From Bradyrhizobium sp. 139 (GTDB taxonomy: Bacteria > Pseudomonadota > Alphaproteobacteria > Rhizobiales > Xanthobacteraceae): a stretch of DNA of 64,000 nt. How positions within the stretch are numbered: position 1 is the first letter of the stretch; each line of letters begins with the position of its first letter. The stretch is from the NCBI RefSeq assembly GCF_023074175.1, contig NZ_JADPKS010000008.1, forward strand, positions 1 to 64,000. The letters are read 5' to 3'. The translations under genes were made by a program, and so were the position numbers. This document shows, piece after piece, positions 55,525-64,000 of this stretch. The notes below the pieces were generated by a model, which was not told the DNA's origin, searched no databases, and saw only the letters and a program-made list of their open reading frames with translations.

Positions 55525-56394
55525 ATGGCTAAAGTCGCTTTCCTCGGTCTCGGCGTGATGGGCTTCCCCATGGCCGGACACCTCGTCAAGAAAGGGGGCC
55601 ATGAGGTCACCGTCTACAACCGCACCGCAGCCAAGGCCAAGGAGTGGGCGGACAAATTCGGCGGCAGGACCGCGGCGACCCCGAAGGCCGCAGCCGAAGG
55701 CCAGGATTTCGTGATGTGCTGCGTCGGCAATGACAACGATCTGCGCGCGGTCACGATCGGCCCCGACGGCGCGTTTGCCGGCATGAAGAACGGCGCGACC
55801 TTCGTCGACCACACCACGGCCTCCGCCGAGGTCGCGCGCGAGCTCGACGCGGCCGCGACCAAGACCGGCTTCAAATTCATCGACGCGCCGGTCTCCGGCG
55901 GCCAGGCCGGCGCCGAGAACGGCGCGCTGACGGTGATGTGCGGCGGCGCACAGGATGTCTATGCCGGCGCCGAGCCTGTCATCGCGGCCTATGCGCGGAT
56001 GTGCAAATTGCTCGGGCCTGCCGGCTCCGGCCAGCTGACAAAAATGGTCAACCAGATCTGCATCGCGGGCCTGGTCCAGGGCCTCTCCGAAGGCGTCCAT
56101 TTCGCCAAGAAGTCGGGCCTCGACGTCGCAGCCGTGATCGACACCATCTCCAAAGGCGCGGCGCAGTCCTGGCAGATGGAAAACCGCTACAAGACCATGA
56201 ACGACGACAAGTACGATTTCGGCTTCGCGGTCGAATGGATGCGCAAGGATCTCTCGATCTGCATCGCGGAAGCCCGCCGCAACGGCGCCAATTTGCCCGT
56301 GACCGCGCTGGTCGACCAGTTCTACGCCGAGGTCGAGAAGATGGGCGGCAAGCGCTGGGATACGTCGAGCCTGCTCGCGCGCCTTAATCGCTGA
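55525..56394 (+). CDS. Beta-hydroxyacid dehydrogenase (3-hydroxyisobutyrate / glyoxylate reductase type)
   Basis: 289 aa. Cofactor loop FLGLGVMGFPMAGHL; substrate loop FIDAPVSGGQAGA; catalytic Lys in GQLTKMVNQI. The C-terminal helical domain is as in 3-hydroxyisobutyrate and tartronate semialdehyde reductases. The start ATG 55525 has AAGG nearby and begins the first strand. NhaD follows 22 bp later. Confidence 0.9.
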   Translation: MAKVAFLGLGVMGFPMAGHLVKKGGHEVTVYNRTAAKAKEWADKFGGRTAATPKAAAEGQDFVMCCVGNDNDLRAVTIGPDGAFAGMKNGATFVDHTTASAEVARELDAAATKTGFKFIDAPVSGGQAGAENGALTVMCGGAQDVYAGAEPVIAAYARMCKLLGPAGSGQLTKMVNQICIAGLVQGLSEGVHFAKKSGLDVAAVIDTISKGAAQSWQMENRYKTMNDDKYDFGFAVEWMRKDLSICIAEARRNGANLPVTALVDQFYAEVEKMGGKRWDTSSLLARLNR

Positions 56395-56416
56395 CCCCTG
56401 ACGAAGTGACCCTGCC

Positions 56417-57694
56417 TTGTTGATCGCAGTCGCCGCAATCTTTGTCCTCGCCTATGCGGCGATCGCGCTCGAGCACCCGATCGGGGTCAACAAGAGCGCG
56501 TCCGCGCTAGTCGGCGCCGGCGTGCTCTGGACAATCTACGCGCTCGCGACCGGCGACCACACGCTGGTCGGCCGTCAGCTTGATGAGTCCGTCGCCTCCA
56601 CCGCACAGATCGTGTTCTTCCTGATCGGCGCGATGACCATCGTCGAGGTCATCGACGCCCATAACGGCTTTGAGGTCATCACCTCCCGCATCAGCACGAC
56701 GAGCCAGGTCAAGCTGATGTGGCTGGTCGGGTTGGTGGCGTTCTTCCTGAGCGCGATCCTCGACAATCTGACGACCACGATCGTCATGATCTCGCTGATC
56801 CAGCGGCTGATCGCCCGGCGCGAGGACCGCCTGCTGTTCGCGTCCCTCATCGTCATCGCCGCGAATGCCGGCGGCGCATGGACTGTGATCGGTGACGTCA
56901 CCACGACCATGCTGTGGATCGGCGGACAGATCACACCGCTGAACATCATGGGCGCCGTGTTCCTGCCCTCGGTGCTCAACCTGCTCGTGCCGCTTGCATT
57001 CATCAGCTTTTCGCTCAAGGGCAAGACCATCGCACCGCCGCCGAAAGACGACGGATTGCGGGGCGTCGATCCGTTCGAGCGGAACGTGATGTTCTATTTC
57101 GGACTCGGCGTGCTGATCGCGGTGCCCGCTTTCAAGACGGTCACGCATCTGCCGCCCTTCATGGGCGTGCTGCTCGGGCTCGGCATCGTCTGGCTGGTCG
57201 GCGAGATCGTTCATCGCGGCAAGGATGAGCATGTCCGCGGTCCGCTCACGCTTGCACATGCGCTGACGCGGATCGACATGGGCTCGATCGTGTTCTTCCT
57301 CGGCATCTTGCTCGCGGTCGCCTGCCTCGAACATGCGGGCCTGCTCTCCATGCTGGCCAAATGGCTGGACACCGCAATCGGCCGCCAGGATGTCATCGTC
57401 GTCGTGCTCGGGCTGCTCAGCGCCGTCATCGACAACGTGCCGCTGGTCGCCGCGACCATGGGCATGTACGACCTCGGCCACTATCCGCCCGACACCTTCC
57501 TCTGGGAGTTCATCGCCTATTGCGCCGGCACCGGCGGCTCGATCCTGATTATCGGCTCGGCCGCGGGCGTCGCCGCCATGGGGCTCGAGCGGATCGAGTT
57601 CCTCTGGTATGCTCGCCGTATCGCCATCCCCGCGCTCGCGGGCTATCTGGCGGGCGCCGTGGTCTACATCGCGCAGCATGCGGCCCTGCACTGA
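56417..57694 (+). CDS. nhaD: Na+/H+ antiporter NhaD-like
   Basis: 425 aa, about twelve helices. The start is TTG at 56417. ALEHPIGVNKSASALVGAG is the NhaD beginning; SAILDNLTTTIVMISLIQRL and IGDVTTTMLWIGGQITP carry the family Thr/Asp motifs, and SAVIDNVPLVAATMGMY the second internal repeat. It exchanges sodium or lithium for protons at the inner membrane. It follows the dehydrogenase by 22 bp, so they may share a transcript. Confidence 0.88.
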   Translation: MLIAVAAIFVLAYAAIALEHPIGVNKSASALVGAGVLWTIYALATGDHTLVGRQLDESVASTAQIVFFLIGAMTIVEVIDAHNGFEVITSRISTTSQVKLMWLVGLVAFFLSAILDNLTTTIVMISLIQRLIARREDRLLFASLIVIAANAGGAWTVIGDVTTTMLWIGGQITPLNIMGAVFLPSVLNLLVPLAFISFSLKGKTIAPPPKDDGLRGVDPFERNVMFYFGLGVLIAVPAFKTVTHLPPFMGVLLGLGIVWLVGEIVHRGKDEHVRGPLTLAHALTRIDMGSIVFFLGILLAVACLEHAGLLSMLAKWLDTAIGRQDVIVVVLGLLSAVIDNVPLVAATMGMYDLGHYPPDTFLWEFIAYCAGTGGSILIIGSAAGVAAMGLERIEFLWYARRIAIPALAGYLAGAVVYIAQHAALH

Positions 57695-57832
57695 CCGGCA
57701 CCGCGCGCGTTCAAAATTAACGCCGGGTTAACGTAATTCTTTAGCTCCTTAAGTCAGCTCTTAAGGATTTCTTGCCAGAGATAGACAATGCAGAAGGCCC
57801 GCCTTTGCGTGGGCAGGAATTGTTGTTGTTCG

Positions 57833-59431
57833 ATGAGTAATCCCGCTGAAAAGCCAGAGGTAGTGCAGCTTCCGGCCGAGCCGGTGAGCGCTCCATCGGC
57901 GAGCAGCCGACGGGCTGCGGCGCAGCGGGTGCGCGAGGCGCGCGACAAGTTAACGTCGACCAGCGGAACCCGGCCGGCTTTTGACGCCGAGATGCTGCGC
58001 CAATATGCCCAGACGCGGCTGTCGGCCTCCTATGTCGTGATGCTGCTGGTGGTCGCCACCGGCGTGCTGTTCGGGCTCTGGATGCAGCCGATCCCGGCCG
58101 CGGCCTGGACCACCGGCATGCTCTGCATCCACGCCGCCATGATCCGCAGCTGCCACCGTTTTTTGGCTGAGGCCTCCTCGTCCCCCGCGGCAACGCGCGC
58201 ATGGCGGACGCGCTTCGTCGTGCTCGACCTGCTCTATGGCCTCTGCTGGATGGCGATCCTGATCCATCCCGTGCTCGACCTGGTCACCGAAACGCTGATG
58301 ATGTTCCTGATGCTGCTGGTGATCGCAGTGTCGAGCATGCTGGCCGCCAATCTGCCGATCGCCGCCCTTGCCGCCACCGCACCGGTCGCAGTCGCAATGG
58401 CGCTGAACTTTGCGGTGACCGGCGCGCTGGACAATTACATCCTGGCGGCGCTCGCGCTCGCGGCCGAAGGCTATTTCGTGCTGCTGGCGCACCGCCTGCA
58501 CTCCTCGACCTTCGCCACGCTCGAGGCGCGCGCCGAGAAGGACGCGCTGATCGGCGAGCTCGAACAGGCCAAGGCGATCTCGGACGAAGCGCGCCACCGC
58601 GCCGAATCCGCCAACGTCGCAAAGTCGCGCTTTCTCGCGCAGATGAGCCATGAGCTGCGCACGCCGCTGAACGCGATCCTCGGCTTCTCCGAGGTGATGA
58701 AGAGCGAAATTTTTGGCGCGCATGCGGTGCCGGTCTACAAGGAATATTCCGCCGACATCCATAATTCCGGCGTCCACCTGCTCAACCTCATCAACGAGAT
58801 CCTCGATCTGTCGCGGATCGAGGCTGGCCGTTACGAGCTCAACGAGGAAGCGGTGTCGCTGGTCGGCATCGTCGCCGACTGCCATCATTTGATGAAGCTG
58901 CGCGCCTCGAGCCGCGGCATCACCATCCACGAGGTGTTCGAGCAGGCCATGCCGCGGCTCTGGGCCGACGAGCGGGCGATCCGCCAAGTCGTGCTCAACC
59001 TGCTCTCCAACTCGATCAAGTTCACCCCCCAAGCCGGCGAGATCTGGCTCAAGGCCGGCTGGACCGCTTCGGGCGGACAATATCTCTCGGTGAGGGATTC
59101 CGGCTCCGGAATCCCCGAGGACGAAATCCCGGTCGTGCTCGCCTCGTTCGGCCAGGGCTCGAACTCGATCAAGTCGGCCGAACAAGGTGCAGGGCTTGGC
59201 CTGCCCATCGCCAAGAACCTGATCGATCTGCATGGCGGCACGTTCACGCTGAAGTCTAAGTTGCGCATCGGCACCGAGGTGATCGTCACCTTCCCGCCGG
59301 AGCGCGTGATGAGCGCGCTGGCGCCGCTGTCGGAGGATGCGCCGCCGCTCCAGCCGGAGAGTTCCGCGATGCCCGACGAGAAGCGCCGGCCGCGCCACAA
59401 GCCGATCATGAGCGCCGGTACGGGCTCTTAA
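57833..59431 (+). CDS. Membrane histidine kinase (PleC/DivJ/PdhS-like)
   Basis: 532 aa from ATG 57833 (an in-frame ATG at 57788 would add 15 residues with three Cys). Residues 65-220 have about five or six helices with short loops; no periplasmic sensor domain. His273 is in QMSHELRTPLNAILGFSEVM; NLLSNSIKFTP, RDSGSGIPEDEI and GAGLGLPIAKNL form the ATPase domain. The HisKA block with GFSEVMKSEIFG is typical of the kinases that act on DivK in alphaproteobacteria, which would link it to cell-cycle control. No regulator is adjacent. Confidence 0.85.
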   Translation: MSNPAEKPEVVQLPAEPVSAPSASSRRAAAQRVREARDKLTSTSGTRPAFDAEMLRQYAQTRLSASYVVMLLVVATGVLFGLWMQPIPAAAWTTGMLCIHAAMIRSCHRFLAEASSSPAATRAWRTRFVVLDLLYGLCWMAILIHPVLDLVTETLMMFLMLLVIAVSSMLAANLPIAALAATAPVAVAMALNFAVTGALDNYILAALALAAEGYFVLLAHRLHSSTFATLEARAEKDALIGELEQAKAISDEARHRAESANVAKSRFLAQMSHELRTPLNAILGFSEVMKSEIFGAHAVPVYKEYSADIHNSGVHLLNLINEILDLSRIEAGRYELNEEAVSLVGIVADCHHLMKLRASSRGITIHEVFEQAMPRLWADERAIRQVVLNLLSNSIKFTPQAGEIWLKAGWTASGGQYLSVRDSGSGIPEDEIPVVLASFGQGSNSIKSAEQGAGLGLPIAKNLIDLHGGTFTLKSKLRIGTEVIVTFPPERVMSALAPLSEDAPPLQPESSAMPDEKRRPRHKPIMSAGTGS

Positions 59432-59475
59432 CGAGATGCTTGCAGAAATGCCCGACGATCCCTCACTATGTCCAC

Positions 59476-59679
59476 ATGAGCAAAGAAACGCCGTGCGTCG
59501 CCGTCTGCATGATCGATCCCAAGACCAGGCTGTGCTTCGGCTGCGGCCGCACCTTGCCGGAAATCGCATGCTGGCACGCCATGGAGAGCACGGAACGGCT
59601 CGCGGTGATGGCGCTGTTGCGGGCACGCATGGCGGCCGCCGGACTTGCGCCGATCGCGGGATCGTCGAAGCGCGCCTGA
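59476..59679 (+). CDS. DUF1289 small Cys-rich protein
   Basis: 67 aa. Cys7, Cys11, Cys20 and Cys23 (PCVAVCMIDPKTRLCFGCGR) define DUF1289, a probable metal or Fe-S site. The ATG at 59476 begins the domain. Function unknown. It lies 44 bp after the kinase gene and 28 bp before the protease gene. Confidence 0.85.
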   Translation: MSKETPCVAVCMIDPKTRLCFGCGRTLPEIACWHAMESTERLAVMALLRARMAAAGLAPIAGSSKRA

Positions 59680-59707
59680 TCGGCCTGCGTCCCTTCGGAG
59701 GCGCGCG

Positions 59708-60262
59708 ATGATCCGCTTCCTGCTCGTCCTCATCATGCTCGCCGGCATGGCCGGTGCCGTCGTCGCCTATGGCGATTCCGACCAGATCGCGCGCGCTAGC
59801 AACAAGGTCTCGCACATGTTTCGCGCGCAGACCGCCTCTCCAATCCCGGCCGTGCAGATCCAGCGCGGCCAGGGCGGCGAATTCGCGCTGCGTGCCAAGA
59901 TCAACGGCGTCGCCGCACCGATGGTGATCGATACCGGTGCGACCTCCGTGGTGCTCACCTGGGAAACCGCGAAAGCGATCGGACTGCCGCTCGAGATGCT
60001 CGAATACGACGTCGATCTCGAAACCGCGGGCGGCCACACCAAGGCGGCCCGCCTTACGCTCGACCGTCTCTCTGTCGGCCACCTCGTCGAAAAGTCGGTG
60101 CCGGCCCTCGTCGTCCAGCGCGGGCAGATGAAGACCAATCTGCTCGGCATGAGCTTCCTCGACCGCCTGGAAAGCTGGGGCGTCCGCTCCGACAAGCTGA
60201 TGCTCACGGGCTACCCGGAGCTTCAGAGCAGCCACCGCCGCTCGCGCACCGCGATCGACTAG
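59708..60262 (+). CDS. Retropepsin-like aspartic protease (TIGR02281)
   Basis: 184 aa. One N-terminal helix (residues 2-20) anchors it, then the retropepsin fold with VIDTGATSVVLT (active-site Asp) near residue 76, as in clan AA dimeric proteases, and NLLGMSFLDRLESWG. Likely periplasmic-facing. The start is the ATG that begins the helix. Same strand and close to DUF1289, so possibly one operon. Confidence 0.88.
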   Translation: MIRFLLVLIMLAGMAGAVVAYGDSDQIARASNKVSHMFRAQTASPIPAVQIQRGQGGEFALRAKINGVAAPMVIDTGATSVVLTWETAKAIGLPLEMLEYDVDLETAGGHTKAARLTLDRLSVGHLVEKSVPALVVQRGQMKTNLLGMSFLDRLESWGVRSDKLMLTGYPELQSSHRRSRTAID

Positions 60263-60406
60263 ACCATCGCACATGAGGAAGATGGGCTGGACGGCGGGCG
60301 CCGGCGGCGAATGGGTGTTCCTGCCAAATGGTCACTTCGATCTGTTCCGCTGAGGCAGATCGACCAAGAGCCGGATTTCACGATCCGGCTCTTCACCTGC
60401 TTGCGG

Positions 60407-61417
60407 CTAGGCCGCAGCCTCCGCCGGAGCGCGCGCACCGACGCGCGCGATGGCATCGCGCAGCACGTCCACACCGGCACCCGACTTCACCCCCTGCTCG
60501 GCAAGATGGCGGCGGAAGGCGCGCGCGCCGGGCACGGCGTGGAATGCCCCGACGAAATGCCGCGTGAACGCATGCAGCCGCGTGCCCCGCGTAAGTTGCT
60601 GCTCGATATAGGGCATCATCGCTTCGAGCGCGTCCTGCATCGTCGCATGCGGCGCCGTCTCGCCGAAGATGTCTTGATCGACGGAGAGCAGCCGCCACGG
60701 CTCCTGATAGGCGGCGCGGCCGAGCATCACGCCATCAACGTGCTCAAGATGCGCTTTCGCCTCGTCGATTCCTGGGATGCCGCCGTTGATGATGACAGGC
60801 ACGTCAGGCATCGCGCGCTTGAGGCGATAGACGCGATCATAGTCGAGCGGCGGAATGTCGCGGTTCTCTTTCGGCGACAGACCGTCGAGCCAGGCTTTTC
60901 TGGCATGCACGATCAGCGCGTCGCAGCCGGACGCAACCACGCCGCGCGCAAGCTTATCAAGCGCGACTTCCGGATCCTGGTCGTCGATGCCGATGCGGCA
61001 TTTCACCGTGACCGGAACGGCGACCGCACGCTTCATCGCATCGACGCACCTCGCCACGAGCTCCGGCTCCGCCATCAGACACGCGCCGAAGCGCCCATCC
61101 TTCACGCGATCCGACGGGCAGCCGACATTGAGGTTGATCTCGTCATAGCCGAACTCCTCGCCGATCCGCGCGGCCAGCGCGAGCTCGCGCGGATCCGACC
61201 CGCCAAGCTGAAGCGCCACCTTGTGCTCGACCGCGTCGAACCCAAGCAGCCGCTCCCGGTCGCCATGAATGATGGCGCCAGTGGTCAGCATCTCCGTATA
61301 GAGCAGCGCCCGCCGCGTCAGGTGACGATGGAACACCCGGCAATGCCGATCGGTCCAGTCCATCATGGGCGCGACGGAGAAAGGAAAATCGTACGATTTC
61401 GTAGTTTTTTCGGTCAT
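60407..61417 (-). CDS. dusA: tRNA-dihydrouridine synthase A
   Basis: 336 aa. FSVAPMMDWTDRHCRVFHR opens the FMN-barrel, LNVGCPSDRVKDGRFGACLM carries the catalytic Cys, VTVKCRIGIDDQ and VHARKAWLDGLSPKENR the tRNA/FMN sites. It reduces uridines 20/20a in tRNA. It is convergent with the protease gene. Confidence 0.93.
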   Translation of the reverse strand: MTEKTTKSYDFPFSVAPMMDWTDRHCRVFHRHLTRRALLYTEMLTTGAIIHGDRERLLGFDAVEHKVALQLGGSDPRELALAARIGEEFGYDEINLNVGCPSDRVKDGRFGACLMAEPELVARCVDAMKRAVAVPVTVKCRIGIDDQDPEVALDKLARGVVASGCDALIVHARKAWLDGLSPKENRDIPPLDYDRVYRLKRAMPDVPVIINGGIPGIDEAKAHLEHVDGVMLGRAAYQEPWRLLSVDQDIFGETAPHATMQDALEAMMPYIEQQLTRGTRLHAFTRHFVGAFHAVPGARAFRRHLAEQGVKSGAGVDVLRDAIARVGARAPAEAAA

Positions 61418-61579
61418 TTCAGTTACTTAGTAAGAGTTTTGAATTTTCCATTGTAGCTCTTTTTTGCCATTTTCCTCCATTTTGACGCTCCTGGCACTGC
61501 CGCGCAGTACCGAAGATGCTCATGCAGTACCGAAAAGGCAGCTCTCGAGCTGGGAACGGTCATCCCACGCAACCGAAGC

Positions 61580-62143
61580 CATGGCTCTACAGGATATCAA
61601 GCCCAACTGCACAAGAAGCCCGGTTCGGTGACGTTCGGCCATAACGGCGGGGGCACCAACGGTCATTTGGCCATCCGCATGCTTGCAAAGCAAGCCGGCG
61701 TCGAGCCGAACGAGATTTCCTATCGCGGAACGGCCGCGCAGAGGACCGATGTCCTCGGCGGCCATCTGGACATCGGTATGGTCAGTCTCAGCGAAGTGCC
61801 TGAGCTCGACGGCACCAACAAAGGCGAACTCCAGGCCATTGCAATCCTGTCGAAGGCCCGTTCCCCATCATTGCAGGGTGTTTCGACCGCCGAGGAAGCC
61901 GGCGTTCCCATCGTCATGACCGCGGAGCGCGGCTTTGCACTGCCAAAGGGCGCGCCTGACGATGTCGCGAGAAGGCTCGAAGGCGCGATCGCCGAAAGCC
62001 TGAGCGATCCCGAATACGTGATGAGCTCTCCCGGTGACGCACCTGTCCTCGCTTTCATGCCCGGAGCCGAATGGCAGAAGCGTCTCGACGATATGACGAA
62101 GGCCCTGCAGCCGCTCGCCACCGAGTTGGCCGAGCCGAAATAG
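61580..62143 (+). pseudogene. Tripartite tricarboxylate (TctC/Bug) binding protein, C-terminal remnant
   Basis: The last about 175 residues are good TctC sequence: SVTFGHNGGGTNGHLAIRML, ISYRGTAAQRTDVLGGHLDI, then GFALPKGAPDDVARRLE. A possible further short piece (ALQDI) is read in another frame at 61580-61596, one base out. The N-terminal half and the signal peptide are absent. It lies tail-to-tail with the amidase (2 bp apart). An intact product is unlikely. Confidence 0.75.
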
Positions 62144-62145
62144 CT

Positions 62146-63549
62146 TCAATCGATGGGAGCACGCCGCGTATGCCAATCCGTCACCGACTGGAAGGCATGT
62201 CCGGCGCGGGCGAGCAGATCCTCGGACAGATGCGGGCCGACCAGCTGCATGCTGAGCGGCAGGCCGTCTGACGCCATGCCATTCGGCAGCGTGATGGTCG
62301 GGCTGCCCGAGAAGTCGAACACCGCGGTGAAGCGCAGGATGCTGAGCAGCACGTTCGGATCGGCGCCGTATTCGCCCATCTTGGTCAGCGTCGGGATCGG
62401 CACGGGCATAGTGGGAATTAGCAGCAGGTCGACGTCGCCGAACAATGCGGCGAGGTTGCCGCAGAACTTCAGGCGCTCGTGATGGATCTGCGCGGTTTCG
62501 ACGCCACTCATCGACCTTCCCTGCTCGATCAGCTGTGCCAGATCGGGGCCGTATTCCGATTTCCGCGACGGATAGCTTTCAAGATGCGCCTCCGCCGTCT
62601 CGATCGAGCACATCGGAATCCACATGCTGACGAGCTTCTCGTAGGCCGGGAACTTGACCTCGCGGATGTCGGCGCCGAGCTCCGCAAGCATGCGTTCGGC
62701 TTCCAGCAATGCGGAGACCACCTGCGGATCGATCCCGCTTTGGGTGTAGTTGCGGTCCACACCGATCCGTAGGCCCCGTATGCCGTCACCAATCCCGGCC
62801 AGATAGTTCGGTACCGGCGCCTGCAGGGTCGTCGGGTCATTGACGTCGGCGCCCGCGATGACGCCGAGCATGGCGCCCGCATCGGCCGCGCTCCGGCACA
62901 TCGGCCCGACATGGTCGAGCGAATCCGCCAGCGGAAAGACGCCGTAACGACTCACACGTCCCCACGTGGGCTTGATCCCGGTGAGCCCGCACGTTGCCGA
63001 CGGAAACCGGATCGAGCCGCCGGTGTCACTGCCGATCGCGCCGTAGCAAAGCCCCGCCGAGGTCGCCACTCCCGATCCGCTCGAGGAGGAGCCAACCCAG
63101 TAGTCGACGTTCCAGGGATTGAGCGGTGCCTGATCGTTCGGATGGTGACTGGTGTAGGCCCCCTCGGTCATCTTCAGCTTGCCGAGCGTGACGGCGCCGG
63201 CGAGTTCGAGCCGATCCACGATCGTCGCGTTGAAGGATGGGACGAACCTGGCGTGGATCGTGGTGCCGCCCGCCGTCGGTGCGAAGGTGGTGTAACAGAG
63301 ATCTTTCAGTCCGATCGGCACGCCGTGCAGCGGCCCGCGCCAGATGCCTTTCGCGAGCTCGGCGTCACAGCGTTTCGCCTGAGCCATGGCGCGCTCGGCG
63401 AGAACGAGTGCGTAGCCGTGAAACCTGCCGTCGAGTTTCTCGATCCGGCTCAGCATAGCCTCCGTCACCTTCGACGGCCGGAGCTCACCCCGGCGGAACA
63501 GCTCGGACAGTTCTGTGATCGACTTGTAGTGGATTGGATCTTCTAACAT
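62146..63549 (-). CDS. Amidase signature family enzyme
   Basis: 467 aa. The Ser-cisSer-Lys triad is visible: Lys in GLKDLCYTTFAPT, the Ser pair in GSSSSGSGVATSAG and GSDTGGSIRFPS. The domain is AtzF/GatA-like in length. The start at 63549 begins the first helix. It hydrolyses an amide bond; the substrate is not deduced. Its neighbours, a tricarboxylate-type binding protein remnant and an SDR, suggest a catabolic module. Confidence 0.9.
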   Translation of the reverse strand: MLEDPIHYKSITELSELFRRGELRPSKVTEAMLSRIEKLDGRFHGYALVLAERAMAQAKRCDAELAKGIWRGPLHGVPIGLKDLCYTTFAPTAGGTTIHARFVPSFNATIVDRLELAGAVTLGKLKMTEGAYTSHHPNDQAPLNPWNVDYWVGSSSSGSGVATSAGLCYGAIGSDTGGSIRFPSATCGLTGIKPTWGRVSRYGVFPLADSLDHVGPMCRSAADAGAMLGVIAGADVNDPTTLQAPVPNYLAGIGDGIRGLRIGVDRNYTQSGIDPQVVSALLEAERMLAELGADIREVKFPAYEKLVSMWIPMCSIETAEAHLESYPSRKSEYGPDLAQLIEQGRSMSGVETAQIHHERLKFCGNLAALFGDVDLLLIPTMPVPIPTLTKMGEYGADPNVLLSILRFTAVFDFSGSPTITLPNGMASDGLPLSMQLVGPHLSEDLLARAGHAFQSVTDWHTRRAPID

Positions 63550-63636
63550 CTGACAGCCCTGTTGTTGTCGGAAACGGGCGGTGCCCACCGGCGGCTCGAA
63601 CAGGCCGGTCTCGTGACCGCGCGGCTCTGGACGCGC

Positions 63637-64000
63637 CTAGAACTGCACTCCGCGCGTGAGCGCACCATCGACCACGAGATTGGTCCCCGTGATGAAGCTT
63701 GCAGCCTTGCTGGCAAGGAACACCGCACCGTTCGCCATTTCCTGCGGCGTGCCCATGCGGCCGGTCGGGTTCAGCGCAAGCGCAGTCTTGTACAGCTCGG
63801 GATTGCCATCCTTGATCTGATTCCAGACACCACCCTCGAAATAGGTGTTGCCCGGCGACACCGAATTGGCGCGGATGCCTTTGCCGGCAAGCTGGAAGGC
63901 GAGTCCTTGCGTGTAGTGGATGATCGCGGCCTTGAATGTGCCATAAGGACCGCTGGCGAAATCAACCTCGCGCCCTGACACGCTGGAAATGGTTACGATC
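63637..64000 (-). CDS. SDR-family oxidoreductase, C-terminal part (cut by the window end)
   Basis: About 120 residues, open at the right edge. TISSVSG holds the catalytic Ser, Y-x-x-x-K is in GPYGTFKAA, and NSVSPGNTYFEGG and GRMGTPQEMANGAVFLAS are the classic SDR end, followed by FITGTNLVVDGA. The cofactor loop lies outside the window. It lies 87 bp upstream of the amidase and may be its operon partner. Confidence 0.88.
   Translation of the reverse strand, partial: IVTISSVSGREVDFASGPYGTFKAAIIHYTQGLAFQLAGKGIRANSVSPGNTYFEGGVWNQIKDGNPELYKTALALNPTGRMGTPQEMANGAVFLASKAASFITGTNLVVDGALTRGVQF

Noticed and set aside
57950..60274. 774-codon minus-strand open frame opposite the kinase and protease
   Set aside because: Antisense of three recognisable genes, with Arg/His-rich composition typical of shadow frames.

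Overview
The window is high-GC, densely coded chromosomal DNA of an alphaproteobacterium, most likely Bradyrhizobium or a close relative in the Nitrobacteraceae. This is inferred from gene content (class II DAHP synthase, paired Kup transporters, PssA/Psd, DUF2865, TAT-exported TRAP binding proteins) and from several short palindromic intergenic repeats of the kind scattered through Bradyrhizobium genomes. No database search was possible. No rRNA, tRNA, CRISPR array or complete mobile element was seen.

Layout, left to right. 0-3 kb: a transposase tail at the edge, then a tight minus-strand operon of rhodanese, PLP aminotransferase and a lone polyamine-type binding protein. 3-9 kb: two tandem Kup potassium transporters and a flagellar stator pair motA-motB, with a dispersed repeat between them. 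9-15 kb: a short-chain dehydrogenase (SDR), a small membrane protein, an RraA-family protein, phosphatidylethanolamine synthesis (psd, pssA) and an Atm1-type ABC exporter. 15-20 kb: a LOG protein, a VOC protein, and a coupled minus-strand run cysS, 37-codon membrane peptide, GNAT, cimA. 20-25.5 kb: two secreted proteins, then nadE, dgkA and class II aroG. 25.6-30.7 kb: a frameshifted alpha/beta hydrolase, a long inverted-repeat element, an aldehyde dehydrogenase divergent from a ModE-like regulator with a perfect palindrome between them, and a scar of two broken genes.

30.7-35.6 kb: a four-gene operon terB-like, small membrane protein, terC, yqhA; a DUF606 transporter; a decayed carboxylate-amine ligase; and a bicupin protein. 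35.6-41 kb: gor, a DUF2059 protein, rpiA, gph, a PEGA-like protein and moaA. 41-54 kb: a TRAP transporter (dctQ, dctM) facing its binding protein, an exported M20 peptidase, a two-component system, an SDR, a broken membrane gene, a flavin monooxygenase, a YunG-like protein and a second, orphan TRAP binding protein. 53.6-61.4 kb: mrp, VOC protein, a beta-hydroxyacid dehydrogenase, a NhaD antiporter, a membrane histidine kinase, a DUF1289 protein, a retropepsin-like protease and dusA. 61.4-64 kb: a decayed TctC-type binding protein, an amidase and an SDR cut by the window end.

Most of the window is housekeeping and transport. Genome turnover shows at 0-0.3, 26-27, 30-30.2, 33.8-34.1, 49.3-49.7 and 61.5-62.1 kb, where genes are broken or repeats have inserted. 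The least routine features are the TerB/TerC/YqhA operon, the 37-codon membrane peptide locked into the cysS operon, the ~200 bp inverted-repeat element, and a hairpin with a T-run just before a small secreted-protein gene.
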